Position numbers and translations under genes: made by a program. Below, one piece after another: positions 1 to 7,996 of a stretch of DNA of 23,121 nt. The stretch comes from JANYCO01 sp035535995. Lineage in GTDB: Bacteria > Bacteroidota > Bacteroidia > Cytophagales > Cytophagaceae. Below the pieces are notes generated by a model. It worked only from the letters and a program-made list of their open reading frames with translations. It was not told the origin of the DNA and searched no databases. Location: the NCBI GenBank assembly GCA_035535995.1, contig DATLOZ010000011.1:1-23121 (forward strand), read 5' to 3'. Position 1 is the stretch's first letter, and each line of letters opens with the position of its first letter.

Positions 1-28
1 TACTCGTGGCACGACTTCTGTAAATATT

Positions 29-2875
29 TTACTTTAATTCTTCCTTCAAAAACTTTGCGGTATAGCTCGCGGTATTTTTCGCTACTTCTTCCGGCGTTCC
101 TTCTGCTACGATCATACCGCCTTTGTCTCCACCTTCCGGACCAATATCAATAATATGATCGGCTACTTTGATAAGATCTAAGTTGTGCTCAATGATCAAT
201 ACAGTATTGCCTTTGTCGGTGAGCTTGTTCAGCACGTCGAGCAAATGTTGGATGTCTTTGAAATGCAACCCGGTGGTTGGCTCGTCGAGAATGTATAGGG
301 TACGCCCGGTATCTTTTTTCGATAGCTCGGTGGCGAGCTTCACGCGCTGTGCTTCACCTCCGGAGAGCGTGGTGGCGTGCTGCCCTAGTGTGATGTAGCC
401 TAGACCTACGTCGTTCAAAGTTTGTATCTTTCTTACAATGTAGGGTTGGTTTTCGAAAAACTCTACGGCTTGTTCTACAGTCATATCCAATACATCGGCG
501 ATGGACTTGCCTTTGAAGCGTACTTCAAGCGTTTCGCGGTTGTAGCGTTTTCCCTTACACACTTCGCAAGGCACGTGTACATCCGGAAGAAAATCCATTT
601 CGATCACTTTCATACCCGCGCCTTCACAGGCTTCGCAACGGCCGCCTTTTACGTTGAAAGAAAATCTTCCTGGCTTGTAGCCACGGATCTTTGATTCGGG
701 AAGTTGTGTGTAAAGATTTCTAATATCAGAAAACACTTCCGTATACGTAGCGGGGTTAGAGCGTGGCGTGCGGCCAATCGGCGATTGGTCTACCTCGATT
801 ACCTTATCTACATTTTCCAACCCCTTGATATCTTTGAATGGCAGCGGTTCTTTTCTTGAGCGATAAAAATGCCTGTTCAAAATTGGGAACAATGTGTCGT
901 GGATCAACGAAGATTTGCCGCTTCCGGAAACGCCGGTTACGCAGATCATTTTTCCTAGCGGAAGGTCAAGCGTCAGGTTTTTCAGGTTGTGTCCTGTAGC
1001 GCCTTTCAACACTATCTTTTCGCCATTGCCTTTTCTTCTTACTTTAGGTATTTCAATATTTTTCTTACCCCATAAATATTGGGCGGTAAGGCTATCAAAT
1101 TTTTTAAAATCCTGCGGCGTGCCGGATGCTACTACCGTTCCGCCATGTCTTCCCGCTCCCGGACCAATATCGATCAGGTAATCGCATTGGTGCATCATAT
1201 CTTTATCATGTTCCACCACGATCACTGTATTTCCTATATCGCGCAGGTCTTGCAGCGCTTTGATCAGTTTCACGTTGTCGCGCTGGTGAAGCCCGATGCT
1301 TGGCTCATCGAGAATGTAGAGTACACCTACAAGCTGTGTGCCTATTTGCGTGGCAAGACGGATCCTTTGTGTTTCTCCTCCGGAAAGCGTACGCAGCGCG
1401 CGGTTGAGCGTAAGGTAATCCAACCCTACATCAAGCAAAAATCCGATTCGTTTGCGGATCTCTTTCAGCACTTCTGTCGCGATCACATTTTGTTTTTCGC
1501 TCAGCCTGCTTTCCAAACCGGTAAACCAACCTTTCAGGTTGCTGATATCCATCGTGGCCAGCTCTGAAATATTTTTATTGTCGATCTTAAAATGCAATGA
1601 TTCTTTGCGCAGCCTTGCGCCGTGACATTCCGGACATTCGGTCACGGTTTTATATTCGCTTAGCCAGTCCATCGCGTACTCCGAACCGTTTTCATCAAAC
1701 TGCTGGAGATAATTGACGATGCCGTCAAATTCAAAATTATATTTTGCTCCGGTTTTTTCAGTAGCGGCTTCCACACCATACAATACTACCTGTAAGGCCT
1801 CTTTAGGAATTTCTTTGATCGGAACGGTAAGCTTGATCTTAAATTTTTTCAGTACCGCTTCCAGTTGGCGAAACATCCAGATGTCGCGATACTCGCCCAG
1901 TGGCGCTATTCCACCTCCGGCGATCGACAGGGTTTTGTCGGGCATGATGGAATCTTCGGTCAGCTCTTCGATATAGCCCAGGCCGTTACACGTAGGACAA
2001 GCGCCGTAAGGGGAGTTGAACGAGAACATGTTCGGAGCAGGCTCGTCGTAAGCGATCCCTGATTTTGGATCCATCAGGAATTTGGAAAAGAATTGTGCTT
2101 TGCCATCCCCTTTGTCGGTGTGCGGCACTACCATCATCACACCTTTTCCATACTTTAACGCCGACTGCACAGATTGTGCAATGCGGTAACGGTCTTTCTC
2201 ATCTACCAATAACCGATCGATCACGATCTCAATGTCGTGGATCTTGTAGCGGTCCACTTGCATTTTCGGCACCAGCTCCGTGATCTCACCGTCCACGCGG
2301 ACTTTATTGAAACCCATTTTAAGAATTTCGGCAAACAGTTCGCGATAATGCCCCTTGCGCCCTTTAACAACAGGCGCCAGCAAGCTGATCTTTTTAGTGC
2401 TAAAGCTGGAAAGAATATGGCTGATGATCTGGTCTTCCGACTGGCGGATCATTTTTTCTCCCGTCACATAGGAATACGCATCCCCGGCGCGCGCGTACAA
2501 CAGACGCAGGAAGTCATAGATCTCCGTGACAGTGCCTACGGTAGAACGTGGATTCCGGGAAGTAGTTTTTTGTTCGATCGAGATCACCGGACTCAGGCCG
2601 TTGATCTTGTCTACGTCCGGTCTTTCCATATTTCCGATGAAGGAACGCGCATAGGCGGAAAAGCTTTCCATGTATCTTCTCTGGCCTTCTGCATAAATGG
2701 TATCAAAGGCTAAAGAAGATTTACCGCTTCCGCTAATACCTGTGATGACCACGAGCTTATTGCGCGGAATAATGGTGTCAATGTTTTTCAGATTGTGTTC
2801 GCGGGCGCCGAAGATCTCAATGTTTTCGAACCCTGTAGGATCAAAAGTCTGGGTGTTGGATGTTTTCTTACTCAA
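29..2875 (-). CDS. uvrA: Excinuclease ABC subunit A (UvrA)
   Basis: This is the damage-recognition ATPase of nucleotide excision repair; as a dimer it loads UvrB at distorted DNA in the cytoplasm. Two ABC modules are visible. Walker A GISGSGKSS lies near residue 46 and GVSGSGKSS near 648. The signatures LSGGETQR (about 497) and LSGGEAQR (about 835) are each followed by a Walker B of the LYILDEP type. Zinc-binding CxxC pairs occur near residues 290 and 410 (CPTC, CPEC) and near 742 and 770 (CEAC, CEVC). I place the start at a TTG at 2875, giving about 948 residues, normal for UvrA. A GGAGGAG lies 7 nt before it, and the in-frame TTG at 2902 falls inside the likely promoter. No ATG precedes the conserved IEIFGAREHNL. 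The gene is complete, and its stop is 28 bases from the window edge. Confidence 0.97.
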   Translation of the reverse strand: MSKKTSNTQTFDPTGFENIEIFGAREHNLKNIDTIIPRNKLVVITGISGSGKSSLAFDTIYAEGQRRYMESFSAYARSFIGNMERPDVDKINGLSPVISIEQKTTSRNPRSTVGTVTEIYDFLRLLYARAGDAYSYVTGEKMIRQSEDQIISHILSSFSTKKISLLAPVVKGRKGHYRELFAEILKMGFNKVRVDGEITELVPKMQVDRYKIHDIEIVIDRLLVDEKDRYRIAQSVQSALKYGKGVMMVVPHTDKGDGKAQFFSKFLMDPKSGIAYDEPAPNMFSFNSPYGACPTCNGLGYIEELTEDSIMPDKTLSIAGGGIAPLGEYRDIWMFRQLEAVLKKFKIKLTVPIKEIPKEALQVVLYGVEAATEKTGAKYNFEFDGIVNYLQQFDENGSEYAMDWLSEYKTVTECPECHGARLRKESLHFKIDNKNISELATMDISNLKGWFTGLESRLSEKQNVIATEVLKEIRKRIGFLLDVGLDYLTLNRALRTLSGGETQRIRLATQIGTQLVGVLYILDEPSIGLHQRDNVKLIKALQDLRDIGNTVIVVEHDKDMMHQCDYLIDIGPGAGRHGGTVVASGTPQDFKKFDSLTAQYLWGKKNIEIPKVRRKGNGEKIVLKGATGHNLKNLTLDLPLGKMICVTGVSGSGKSSLIHDTLFPILNRHFYRSRKEPLPFKDIKGLENVDKVIEVDQSPIGRTPRSNPATYTEVFSDIRNLYTQLPESKIRGYKPGRFSFNVKGGRCEACEGAGMKVIEMDFLPDVHVPCEVCKGKRYNRETLEVRFKGKSIADVLDMTVEQAVEFFENQPYIVRKIQTLNDVGLGYITLGQHATTLSGGEAQRVKLATELSKKDTGRTLYILDEPTTGLHFKDIQHLLDVLNKLTDKGNTVLIIEHNLDLIKVADHIIDIGPEGGDKGGMIVAEGTPEEVAKNTASYTAKFLKEELK

Positions 2876-2882
2876 GGTACTG

Positions 2883-2889
2883 CTCCTCC
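2883..2889 (-). promoter_or_regulatory. Ribosome binding site of uvrA
   Basis: GGAGGAG on the minus strand lies 7 nt before the TTG at 2875. A strong Shine-Dalgarno is unusual in this window and is what decides the uvrA start. Confidence 0.7.
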
Positions 2890-2899
2890 AAATTTGTGG

Positions 2900-2907
2900 C
2901 AAAGTTA
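2900..2907 (-). promoter_or_regulatory. Bacteroidota -7 promoter element of uvrA
   Basis: TAACTTTG on the minus strand fits the TAnnTTTG -7 consensus of the Bacteroidota primary sigma factor. It ends 24 nt before the proposed TTG start. I see no convincing -33 TTG at the usual spacing. SOS control cannot be judged from this. Confidence 0.55.
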
Positions 2908-2961
2908 GTAATTTATAACACTATATGGGAAGAAGAGTTCATTCTCTCATAAGAAATGGTT

Positions 2962-2994
2962 GGATACCGGATTCCAGATACCAGATGCCGGATA
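2962..2994. repeat. Dispersed repeat of GATNCCRGAT units
   Basis: Four degenerate copies of a roughly 10-base unit (GGATACC, GGATTCC, AGATACC, AGATGCC) lie in a row between aspartate kinase and uvrA. The same units recur at 18552-18573, 18963-18982, 19426-19450 and 19511-19530, all outside genes. With the next repeat and a terminator it fills the 2876-3241 gap, where I see no gene. Confidence 0.7.
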
Positions 2995-3013
2995 TTTTTC
3001 GTTTTACGCTTAT

Positions 3014-3136
3014 GCTGGCGCAAGCCTCCAGGCTTGTGCCGACTATTCCATAGGCCTCCGGCCGGAATTCGAAGCACTAAGATAGTTTTTCTACTAAAGA
3101 CATTGCCAGATGCGCCGCCCGGAGGCTTGCGCCAGC
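3014..3136. repeat. GC-rich inverted repeat with GCTGGCGCAAGCCTCC arms
   Basis: A 16-base arm at 3014-3029 is matched perfectly in reverse complement at 3121-3136. A second imperfect CAGGCTTG/GGCCTCCGG pattern lies in the interior. The core GCTGGCG also opens the hairpins at 18735 and 18868. From memory, such 'GGAGGCTTGCGCCAG' elements recur widely in Bacteroidota genomes. No open reading frame of note lies inside. Confidence 0.7.
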
Positions 3137-3179
3137 GAGAAATTATTTTGTAATAACCCGAGGCCAGATATTAATTTAA

Positions 3180-3216
3180 AAAGCGAAAGCCTCCGGGAAT
3201 CGGAGACTTTCGCTTT
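3180..3216 (-). terminator. Terminator of aspartate kinase
   Basis: A 10-base arm at 3180-3189 pairs with 3207-3216. After one mismatch the stem continues with CTCCG/CGGAG around a 5-nt loop. On the minus strand the stem ends in TTTTT, as in a Rho-independent terminator. It starts 25 bases after the aspartate kinase stop. Confidence 0.8.
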
Positions 3217-3241
3217 ATTATAATTTTAAAATTTTCTTTTC

Positions 3242-4573
3242 TTACTTCACCAATTCCGGATGGAAAAGGCCTTCGTTCAATAAATTCAACGCTTCGTTTC
3301 TATGTTCGCTGTTAATCAGTACAGAAATATTGTGGTTACTTCCTCCGTAAGAGATCATGCGGAGCGGAATGGTTGCCAGCGATTCGAAGATCTTGGTAGA
3401 AATACCTGTCTTGTCCTGGCCAAAGCTTCCCACAATGCATACGATCGTTTGATTTTTATCTACTTCTACCGAAGAGAACTCTTTCAGTTCCGTCAGTATT
3501 TTATCGAGATTCTTATCGTCGTCGATCGTAAGCGATACCGCTACTTCGGAAGTAGTGATCATGTCGACAGATGTTTTATATTTTTCGAATACTTCGAATA
3601 CTTTTCTCAGGAAGCCATAAGCATTCAGCATTCTACCTGATTTGATCTTGATCGCCGTGATATTGTCTTTTGCTGCAATGGCTGTGTATTCTCGGTCGGA
3701 AGGTTTGCTGGTGATCACCGTCCCTTTTTGCTCAGGTTGCATAGTATTTAGCAATCTTACCGGCACTTTTCTTTCGTGCGCGGGGCGGATACAGGTTGGG
3801 TGAAGAATTTTTGCTCCGAAATAAGCAAGCTCAGCGGCCTCGTCAAACGAGATCTCCGGGATCGGGAATGTTTTCTTTACGATACGCGGATCATTGTTGT
3901 GCATCCCATCGATGTCGGTCCAGATCTGGATCTCCTGCGAGTTGATCGCTGCACCGATGAGTGTACCGGTATAGTCAGAACCACCGCGTTTCAGGTTGTC
4001 GATCTCTCCTTCTGAGTTGCGGCAGATATACCCTTGTGTGATGTAAAGATGAACGTCCGGATTTTTTTTCAGAATGGCTGTTAATTTTTCTTCGATATAA
4101 GAAAGCATTGGCTCGCTGTCGGCATCTGTCTTCATGAACTCTAGCGCAGGCAATAGAAGGGAATTGTAGCCGGCTTCTTTCAAATATTCCTGGAACATCT
4201 TGGTAGAGATCAACTCTCCTTCCGCCAGTACTTCTTTAGTTTCTTTTTCTCCGAAAGGCTTCTCTGCATAGCTTTTCAGATTGTTGTAGTGAAAGTCAAT
4301 GATCTCTTTTCCCTTTGCCTTGCCGGCTTCGGTGGAATAAAGCTGGTTTACGAAATCATAATACATCGGCTTGAACAGCGCGTCAATGGCTTCCAGACCT
4401 GCTTGTTTATCTCCTTTGGAAAATTTTGCTGAAATATCCACCAGCGCGTTGGTCGTGCCGGATACTGCGGACAATACTACTATTTTCTGATCTTTATCGG
4501 AGATCAGCTTTGCTATGGAATGCATTCTCTCCGGCTTACCTACCGAGGTTCCGCCAAACTTTAATACCTTCAT
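3242..4573 (-). CDS. lysC: Aspartate kinase
   Basis: This cytoplasmic enzyme phosphorylates L-aspartate, the first step towards lysine, threonine, methionine and diaminopimelate for peptidoglycan. The N-terminus carries the KFGGTSVG nucleotide/aspartate-binding motif, and RGGSDYTGTLIGAA appears near residue 195, both diagnostic of the family. The last third (from about residue 305) fits two ACT regulatory domains, so feedback inhibition is likely, though the effector cannot be read from sequence. At 443 residues it is a monofunctional kinase with no fused homoserine dehydrogenase. The N-terminus (MKVLKFGGTS) is ThrA-like, so the lysC symbol is a convenience. It has a -7 box in the 65-base gap behind the epimerase gene, and a terminator follows it. 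ATG start. Confidence 0.95.
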   Translation of the reverse strand: MKVLKFGGTSVGKPERMHSIAKLISDKDQKIVVLSAVSGTTNALVDISAKFSKGDKQAGLEAIDALFKPMYYDFVNQLYSTEAGKAKGKEIIDFHYNNLKSYAEKPFGEKETKEVLAEGELISTKMFQEYLKEAGYNSLLLPALEFMKTDADSEPMLSYIEEKLTAILKKNPDVHLYITQGYICRNSEGEIDNLKRGGSDYTGTLIGAAINSQEIQIWTDIDGMHNNDPRIVKKTFPIPEISFDEAAELAYFGAKILHPTCIRPAHERKVPVRLLNTMQPEQKGTVITSKPSDREYTAIAAKDNITAIKIKSGRMLNAYGFLRKVFEVFEKYKTSVDMITTSEVAVSLTIDDDKNLDKILTELKEFSSVEVDKNQTIVCIVGSFGQDKTGISTKIFESLATIPLRMISYGGSNHNISVLINSEHRNEALNLLNEGLFHPELVK

Positions 4574-4603
4574 CCTTTGATACTTTTATAGTTATTAGGG
4601 CTG

Positions 4604-4611
4604 CAAATTTA
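4604..4611 (-). promoter_or_regulatory. Bacteroidota -7 promoter element of aspartate kinase
   Basis: TAAATTTG on the minus strand matches TAnnTTTG and ends 30 nt before the aspartate kinase ATG. It lies in the short gap after the epimerase stop, so the kinase can be transcribed separately from the genes upstream. The -33 box is unclear. Confidence 0.55.
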
Positions 4612-4638
4612 CAACAAAATAATCCAAAATACCATTTC

Positions 4639-5460
4639 TCAATAGGAGTATTTCATAGGATCGGAAAACTTAAAGGCATACTGAAGATCAGAGGCTAATT
4701 TTTTTGAAGAAACTATTTTAAAGCTCTGTTTTTCAGGCTCCACAAATTCCGGTTGTTCAAACTCATGCAGTTCTGCAAGGTGTTTGTAAAAATCTTTTTT
4801 AAGCGGATGTTGCGGAGAGCATACATTGTAGGTCTCGCCCCATTTTTCCTGGCGGATCACTTCTTCGATGATCCCGATCACATCGTCGCGGTGTACCAGG
4901 TTTACCGGCTCGTCGCCAATGGTGAGGTTTTTTCTTCCTGCGAAATGGCGGATCAGCAAACGGTCGTAGCCGGTAAGTCCTCCGCAGCGAAGAATTGTAG
5001 CCTGCTTGCCGGGAATCTCACGAATCATTTTTTCCGCCGTCGCCAATGTCTTATTTTCCGCCTGCTCCGGACTCGTTACATCATCTTCTGTTACTTCCCT
5101 GTTGAGATTGGGATAGACGGAAGTAGAACTGATGTAAAGAATATAGTTCGCCGGACTTTTTTCCAGGTAGGGCATCAGGTGTTCGATTTGTTCAATGTGA
5201 AACAAAGCCGAGCGCGTGCGCGTACCTGGTGGAATATTGATAATGATCAGCTCCGTATCCATGAAGCCCTTGATATCCCTGGCCTGTACGATGGGCGTAA
5301 GATGAATGTAGTAAGGGTCAATGCCGTTTTCCAGCATGCCTTTCAGTTTGGATTGCGTGGTAGTACTTCCTTTTACCTTGTATCCTTTTTGGATAAGGTC
5401 TTCTGCCAGCGGCATCCCTAGCCAGCCGGAACCCAGCACGCTGATTCGTTTTACTGCCAT
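4639..5460 (-). CDS. NAD(P)-dependent epimerase/SDR family protein (YeeZ-like)
   Basis: This 273-residue protein has a Rossmann nucleotide-binding motif at its N-terminus (VLGSGWLG, residues 8-15). YISSTSVYP follows near residue 110, where extended/atypical short-chain dehydrogenases carry their active-site Ser/Thr and Tyr. VNLVHRDDVIGII near residue 190 is a typical epimerase-family segment. The family acts on nucleotide sugars or related carbonyl compounds, but YeeZ-type members have no settled substrate and I infer none. Its ATG overlaps the stop of the upstream DUF2461 gene by one base (TGATG), so the two are probably translationally coupled. No signal peptide is seen, so it is cytoplasmic. 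Confidence 0.85.
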   Translation of the reverse strand: MAVKRISVLGSGWLGMPLAEDLIQKGYKVKGSTTTQSKLKGMLENGIDPYYIHLTPIVQARDIKGFMDTELIIINIPPGTRTRSALFHIEQIEHLMPYLEKSPANYILYISSTSVYPNLNREVTEDDVTSPEQAENKTLATAEKMIREIPGKQATILRCGGLTGYDRLLIRHFAGRKNLTIGDEPVNLVHRDDVIGIIEEVIRQEKWGETYNVCSPQHPLKKDFYKHLAELHEFEQPEFVEPEKQSFKIVSSKKLASDLQYAFKFSDPMKYSY

Positions 5461-6119
5461 CAGTCGAATGCTACGTTTAAAAATTTATTTAGTGGAAGAA
5501 CAGCTTTAAATACTTTCGTGCAATAGTCGGCAAGCTTAGGATCGCTGATCAGCTTGTCATCAAATGGATGTACGACTACAAAACTTTTCAGCTTTAAATA
5601 TTCGGCAAAAGAACTTCCGGGATCAAAATCCTTGGGTACGCGTGTGAGTTTTTCTTCTTCGCTCAACCCATTGAAGTAGGTTTTAAATTCTTTTGATTTC
5701 AGAATTTTTTCCAACTCTTTTCCATTGTAGTCTATTTCCTGGCGGATCTTTTTGAGATGTTCGGGCTCCGGCATCCAGATACCACCAGCCAGGAAACAGT
5801 TGCCCGGCTCCAGGTGAAGGTAGTAGCCGCCTTTCGGAGATTTTTTTCCTCCGTCTGCCATGTAGCCACCCATATTGGTTTTGTAAGGCGCTTTGTCTTT
5901 GGAAAAACGGACATCGCGGTTAATACGGAAAATAGATTTGCGTGGATCTGTAGAAGCAATCGTTGTATCAATCTTTCCAAATTTTTTCACAATTTCTCCC
6001 ATTAACCCGATCATTTCTTCACGCAACATATCGTAGTCGGCGCGGTTTTTATCAAACCATTCTTTATTGTTGTTTGATTTCAGTTTTTTCAGAAAAGGAA
6101 TTAATTTTTCTCTGGCCAT
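5460..6119 (-). CDS. DUF2461 family protein (copy A)
   Basis: The function is unknown. The family is recognisable by RDVRFSKDKAPYKTN near residue 68 and by GGYYLHLEPGN...AGGIW near residue 97. At 219 residues it has the usual family length. There is no signal peptide, and the protein is rich in Lys and Asp. It is the first gene of a minus-strand run and shares one base with the epimerase start, suggesting coupled expression. A diverged paralogue lies at 20130-20810 and shares both signature blocks. An AT-rich palindrome (6151-6224) lies 31 bases before its ATG. Confidence 0.88.
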   Translation of the reverse strand: MAREKLIPFLKKLKSNNNKEWFDKNRADYDMLREEMIGLMGEIVKKFGKIDTTIASTDPRKSIFRINRDVRFSKDKAPYKTNMGGYMADGGKKSPKGGYYLHLEPGNCFLAGGIWMPEPEHLKKIRQEIDYNGKELEKILKSKEFKTYFNGLSEEEKLTRVPKDFDPGSSFAEYLKLKSFVVVHPFDDKLISDPKLADYCTKVFKAVLPLNKFLNVAFD

Positions 6120-6150
6120 GGAAATTTTTCTTTAAAGATAGAGTTTTTTA

Positions 6151-6224
6151 AGTTATTATGAGTTATGAATTATGAATGTGGGCGCTATTTTCATTCATAA
6201 TTCATAACTCATAATTTATAACTC
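6151..6224. repeat. AT-rich inverted repeat (copy 1 of 3)
   Basis: Bases 6155-6178 are the exact reverse complement of 6192-6215, a 24-base stem around a 13-base loop. It is built from ATGAGTTATGAATTATGAAT-like units. Related sequences lie at 14159-14233 and 20031-20126. It sits between the divergent DUF2461 and glutamate-synthase-like genes. Confidence 0.85.
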
Positions 6225-6312
6225 AAACAGTAAAACCTTTCCCCGTTTTATGCGTTTTTTTATCTGAGATTTATTTCATAACTCGAAGAAAAACAAAAAA
6301 GCATTTTCATTC

Positions 6313-7875
6313 ATGGAAGACGTTCTGAATTTTATACTAAGCATTCCCTGGTGGACTTATCTTCTTGTATTTATAGCAGGAGTAGCCATCAAGGATATTT
6401 TCTTTAACAGAAGACAAACCATCAAGCATAATTTTCCGGTGGTGGGGCATCTACGCTATATGCTTGAGAAAATTGGCCCCGAGCTCCGGCAATACATCGT
6501 AGCCAACAACCGTGAAGAACTTCCTTTCAAACGCAGCGACAGATCCTGGATCTACGCTTCTGCCAAGAGAGAAAATAATTACTCGGGCTTTGGTACCGAC
6601 CAGGATATTTACAGCGCGGGTTATCTTTTCATCAACCCCACCATGTTCAACTATGTGCCTGCCAAAGATCATCCCAATGCAAAGGATATGAGCTTTGTGC
6701 CTGTAGCCAAGGTGATGGGACTGCACAACAAACGAAGAAGACCTTTTCGCCCTTACTCTGTGATCAATATTTCCGGCATGAGCTACGGCTCGCTTTCGGC
6801 AAGGGCTGTAGACTCGATGAACAAAGGGGCTCTAAAAGCGGGTTGCTATCACAACACCGGCGAAGGCGGGCTTTCTCCTTACCACCGCAATGGCGCCGAT
6901 GTGATCTTTCACTTTGGTACGGGCTATTTTGGCGTGCGCGATGAGAAAGGATTTTCGATGGATAAACTTGCTGAATTGGTGGAAACCAATCCTTTTGTAC
7001 GTGCCATCGAAGTAAAACTTTCGCAGGGAGCAAAGCCTGGCAAAGGTGGTGTGCTTCCTGCTGCTAAGATCACTAAAGAGATTGCGGCGATCCGTCATAT
7101 CCCGATGGGTAAAGATGCGCTGTCGCCTACCTTTCACAGCGAGTTTAAAAATGTGCCGGAGATGGTAGACTTCCTGGAGCGAATCGCTGAGCGCACGGGG
7201 CTTCCGGTAGGTTTCAAATCGGCAGTAGGGAAATTGGAAATGTGGGAAGAGCTTGCTGACCTGATGGTAAAAACGGGCAAAGGTCCTGACTTCATTACCA
7301 TCGATGGCGGAGAAGGCGGTACAGGAGCTGCGCCGCCAGCCTTCGCGGACCATGTATCGCTTCCGTTTATTTATGCCTTTAGCAGTGTATACAAAATTTT
7401 CGCAAACCGCGGACTTACCGACCGAATAGTCTTCATTGCTTCTGGCAAACTTGGTTTCCCGGCCAAAGCCATGATGGCATTCGCCATGGGCGCCGACGTG
7501 ATCAACGTAGCGCGTGAAGCTATGATGTCAATCGGGTGTATCCAGGCTCAGGTATGTCATACGAATCGCTGTCCTGCAGGAGTAGCTACGCAGAACAAAT
7601 GGCTGCAAGCTGGTATTGACGTGACCTTGAAGTCGGAGCGTTTTTATAACTACGTAAAAAATCTTCGCAAAGAGATCATGGAAATCACACACGCCTGTGG
7701 CTACGAACACCCTTCGCAGATGACCATGCAAGACGTAGACGTGAGTATGGGTGACAACAACCTGACACAAAAATTAAATCATACTTATGGATACGATAAA
7801 ATTCCTGTACCGTTTGAAGGAATGCAAAAACTAAAAGACTGCCAGTACCTGGGAGGACTGGGGACTAAGGCATAA
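6313..7875 (+). CDS. FMN-binding glutamate synthase family protein, membrane-anchored
   Basis: This protein matches the FMN/iron-sulfur synthase core of glutamate synthase (GltB). PFRPYSVINISGMSYGSLS lies near residue 140, TIDGGEGGTGAAP near 326 is the FMN/phosphate-binding loop, and Cys409, Cys415 and Cys420 follow the C-x5-C-x4-C pattern of the [3Fe-4S] cluster (CHTNRCPAGVATQ). It lacks the N-terminal glutaminase and the C-terminal beta-helix domain of full GltB. No gltD lies nearby, so true glutamate synthase activity is uncertain; it may be an FMN oxidoreductase with another partner. A hydrophobic segment at about residues 10-27 suggests an inner-membrane anchor. At 520 residues it fits the single-domain family. 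It is the only plus-strand gene in its neighbourhood and is followed by two hairpins. Confidence 0.9.
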   Translation: MEDVLNFILSIPWWTYLLVFIAGVAIKDIFFNRRQTIKHNFPVVGHLRYMLEKIGPELRQYIVANNREELPFKRSDRSWIYASAKRENNYSGFGTDQDIYSAGYLFINPTMFNYVPAKDHPNAKDMSFVPVAKVMGLHNKRRRPFRPYSVINISGMSYGSLSARAVDSMNKGALKAGCYHNTGEGGLSPYHRNGADVIFHFGTGYFGVRDEKGFSMDKLAELVETNPFVRAIEVKLSQGAKPGKGGVLPAAKITKEIAAIRHIPMGKDALSPTFHSEFKNVPEMVDFLERIAERTGLPVGFKSAVGKLEMWEELADLMVKTGKGPDFITIDGGEGGTGAAPPAFADHVSLPFIYAFSSVYKIFANRGLTDRIVFIASGKLGFPAKAMMAFAMGADVINVAREAMMSIGCIQAQVCHTNRCPAGVATQNKWLQAGIDVTLKSERFYNYVKNLRKEIMEITHACGYEHPSQMTMQDVDVSMGDNNLTQKLNHTYGYDKIPVPFEGMQKLKDCQYLGGLGTKA

Positions 7876-7885
7876 ACCACAGTGG

Positions 7886-7920
7886 TAGTGGTGCCACGAA
7901 TTGGAGTCGTGGCACCACTA
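7886..7920. repeat. Perfect hairpin TAGTGGTGCCACGA
   Basis: A 14-base arm at 7886-7899 pairs perfectly with 7907-7920 around a 7-base loop. It starts 10 bases after the glutamate-synthase-like stop and just before the terminator at 7925. A partly similar palindrome, AGTCGTGCCACGAGTA, lies on the minus strand at bases 1-16, suggesting a dispersed repeat rather than the main terminator. Confidence 0.7.
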
Positions 7921-7924
7921 ATAT

Positions 7925-7968
7925 AAAAAGAGCGGGCTTCGGTAATTAAATCGAAGCCCGCTCTTTTT
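7925..7968. terminator. Bidirectional terminator
   Basis: A perfect 17-base stem (7925-7941 with 7952-7968) encloses a 10-base loop. It has a GC-rich core (GAGCGGGCTTCG), with AAAAA on one side and TTTTT on the other. It serves both the plus-strand glutamate-synthase-like gene and the converging YcxB-like gene. Confidence 0.93.
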
Positions 7969-7996
7969 ATTTCGCAAATCCTGTATATCCTGCTCC

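Noticed and set aside
1..16. Palindrome containing TCGTGGCACGA at the left edge
   Set aside because: Similar to the hairpin at 7886-7920, but too short and cut by the edge to call a feature.
1079..1567. 162-codon open frame on the plus strand
   Set aside because: Antisense to uvrA, with no recognisable motif and a His/Phe-rich composition typical of a shadow frame. The same applies to 2237-2713.
4753..5421. 222-codon open frame on the plus strand
   Set aside because: Lies entirely opposite the epimerase gene, which has clear family motifs; the plus frame has none.
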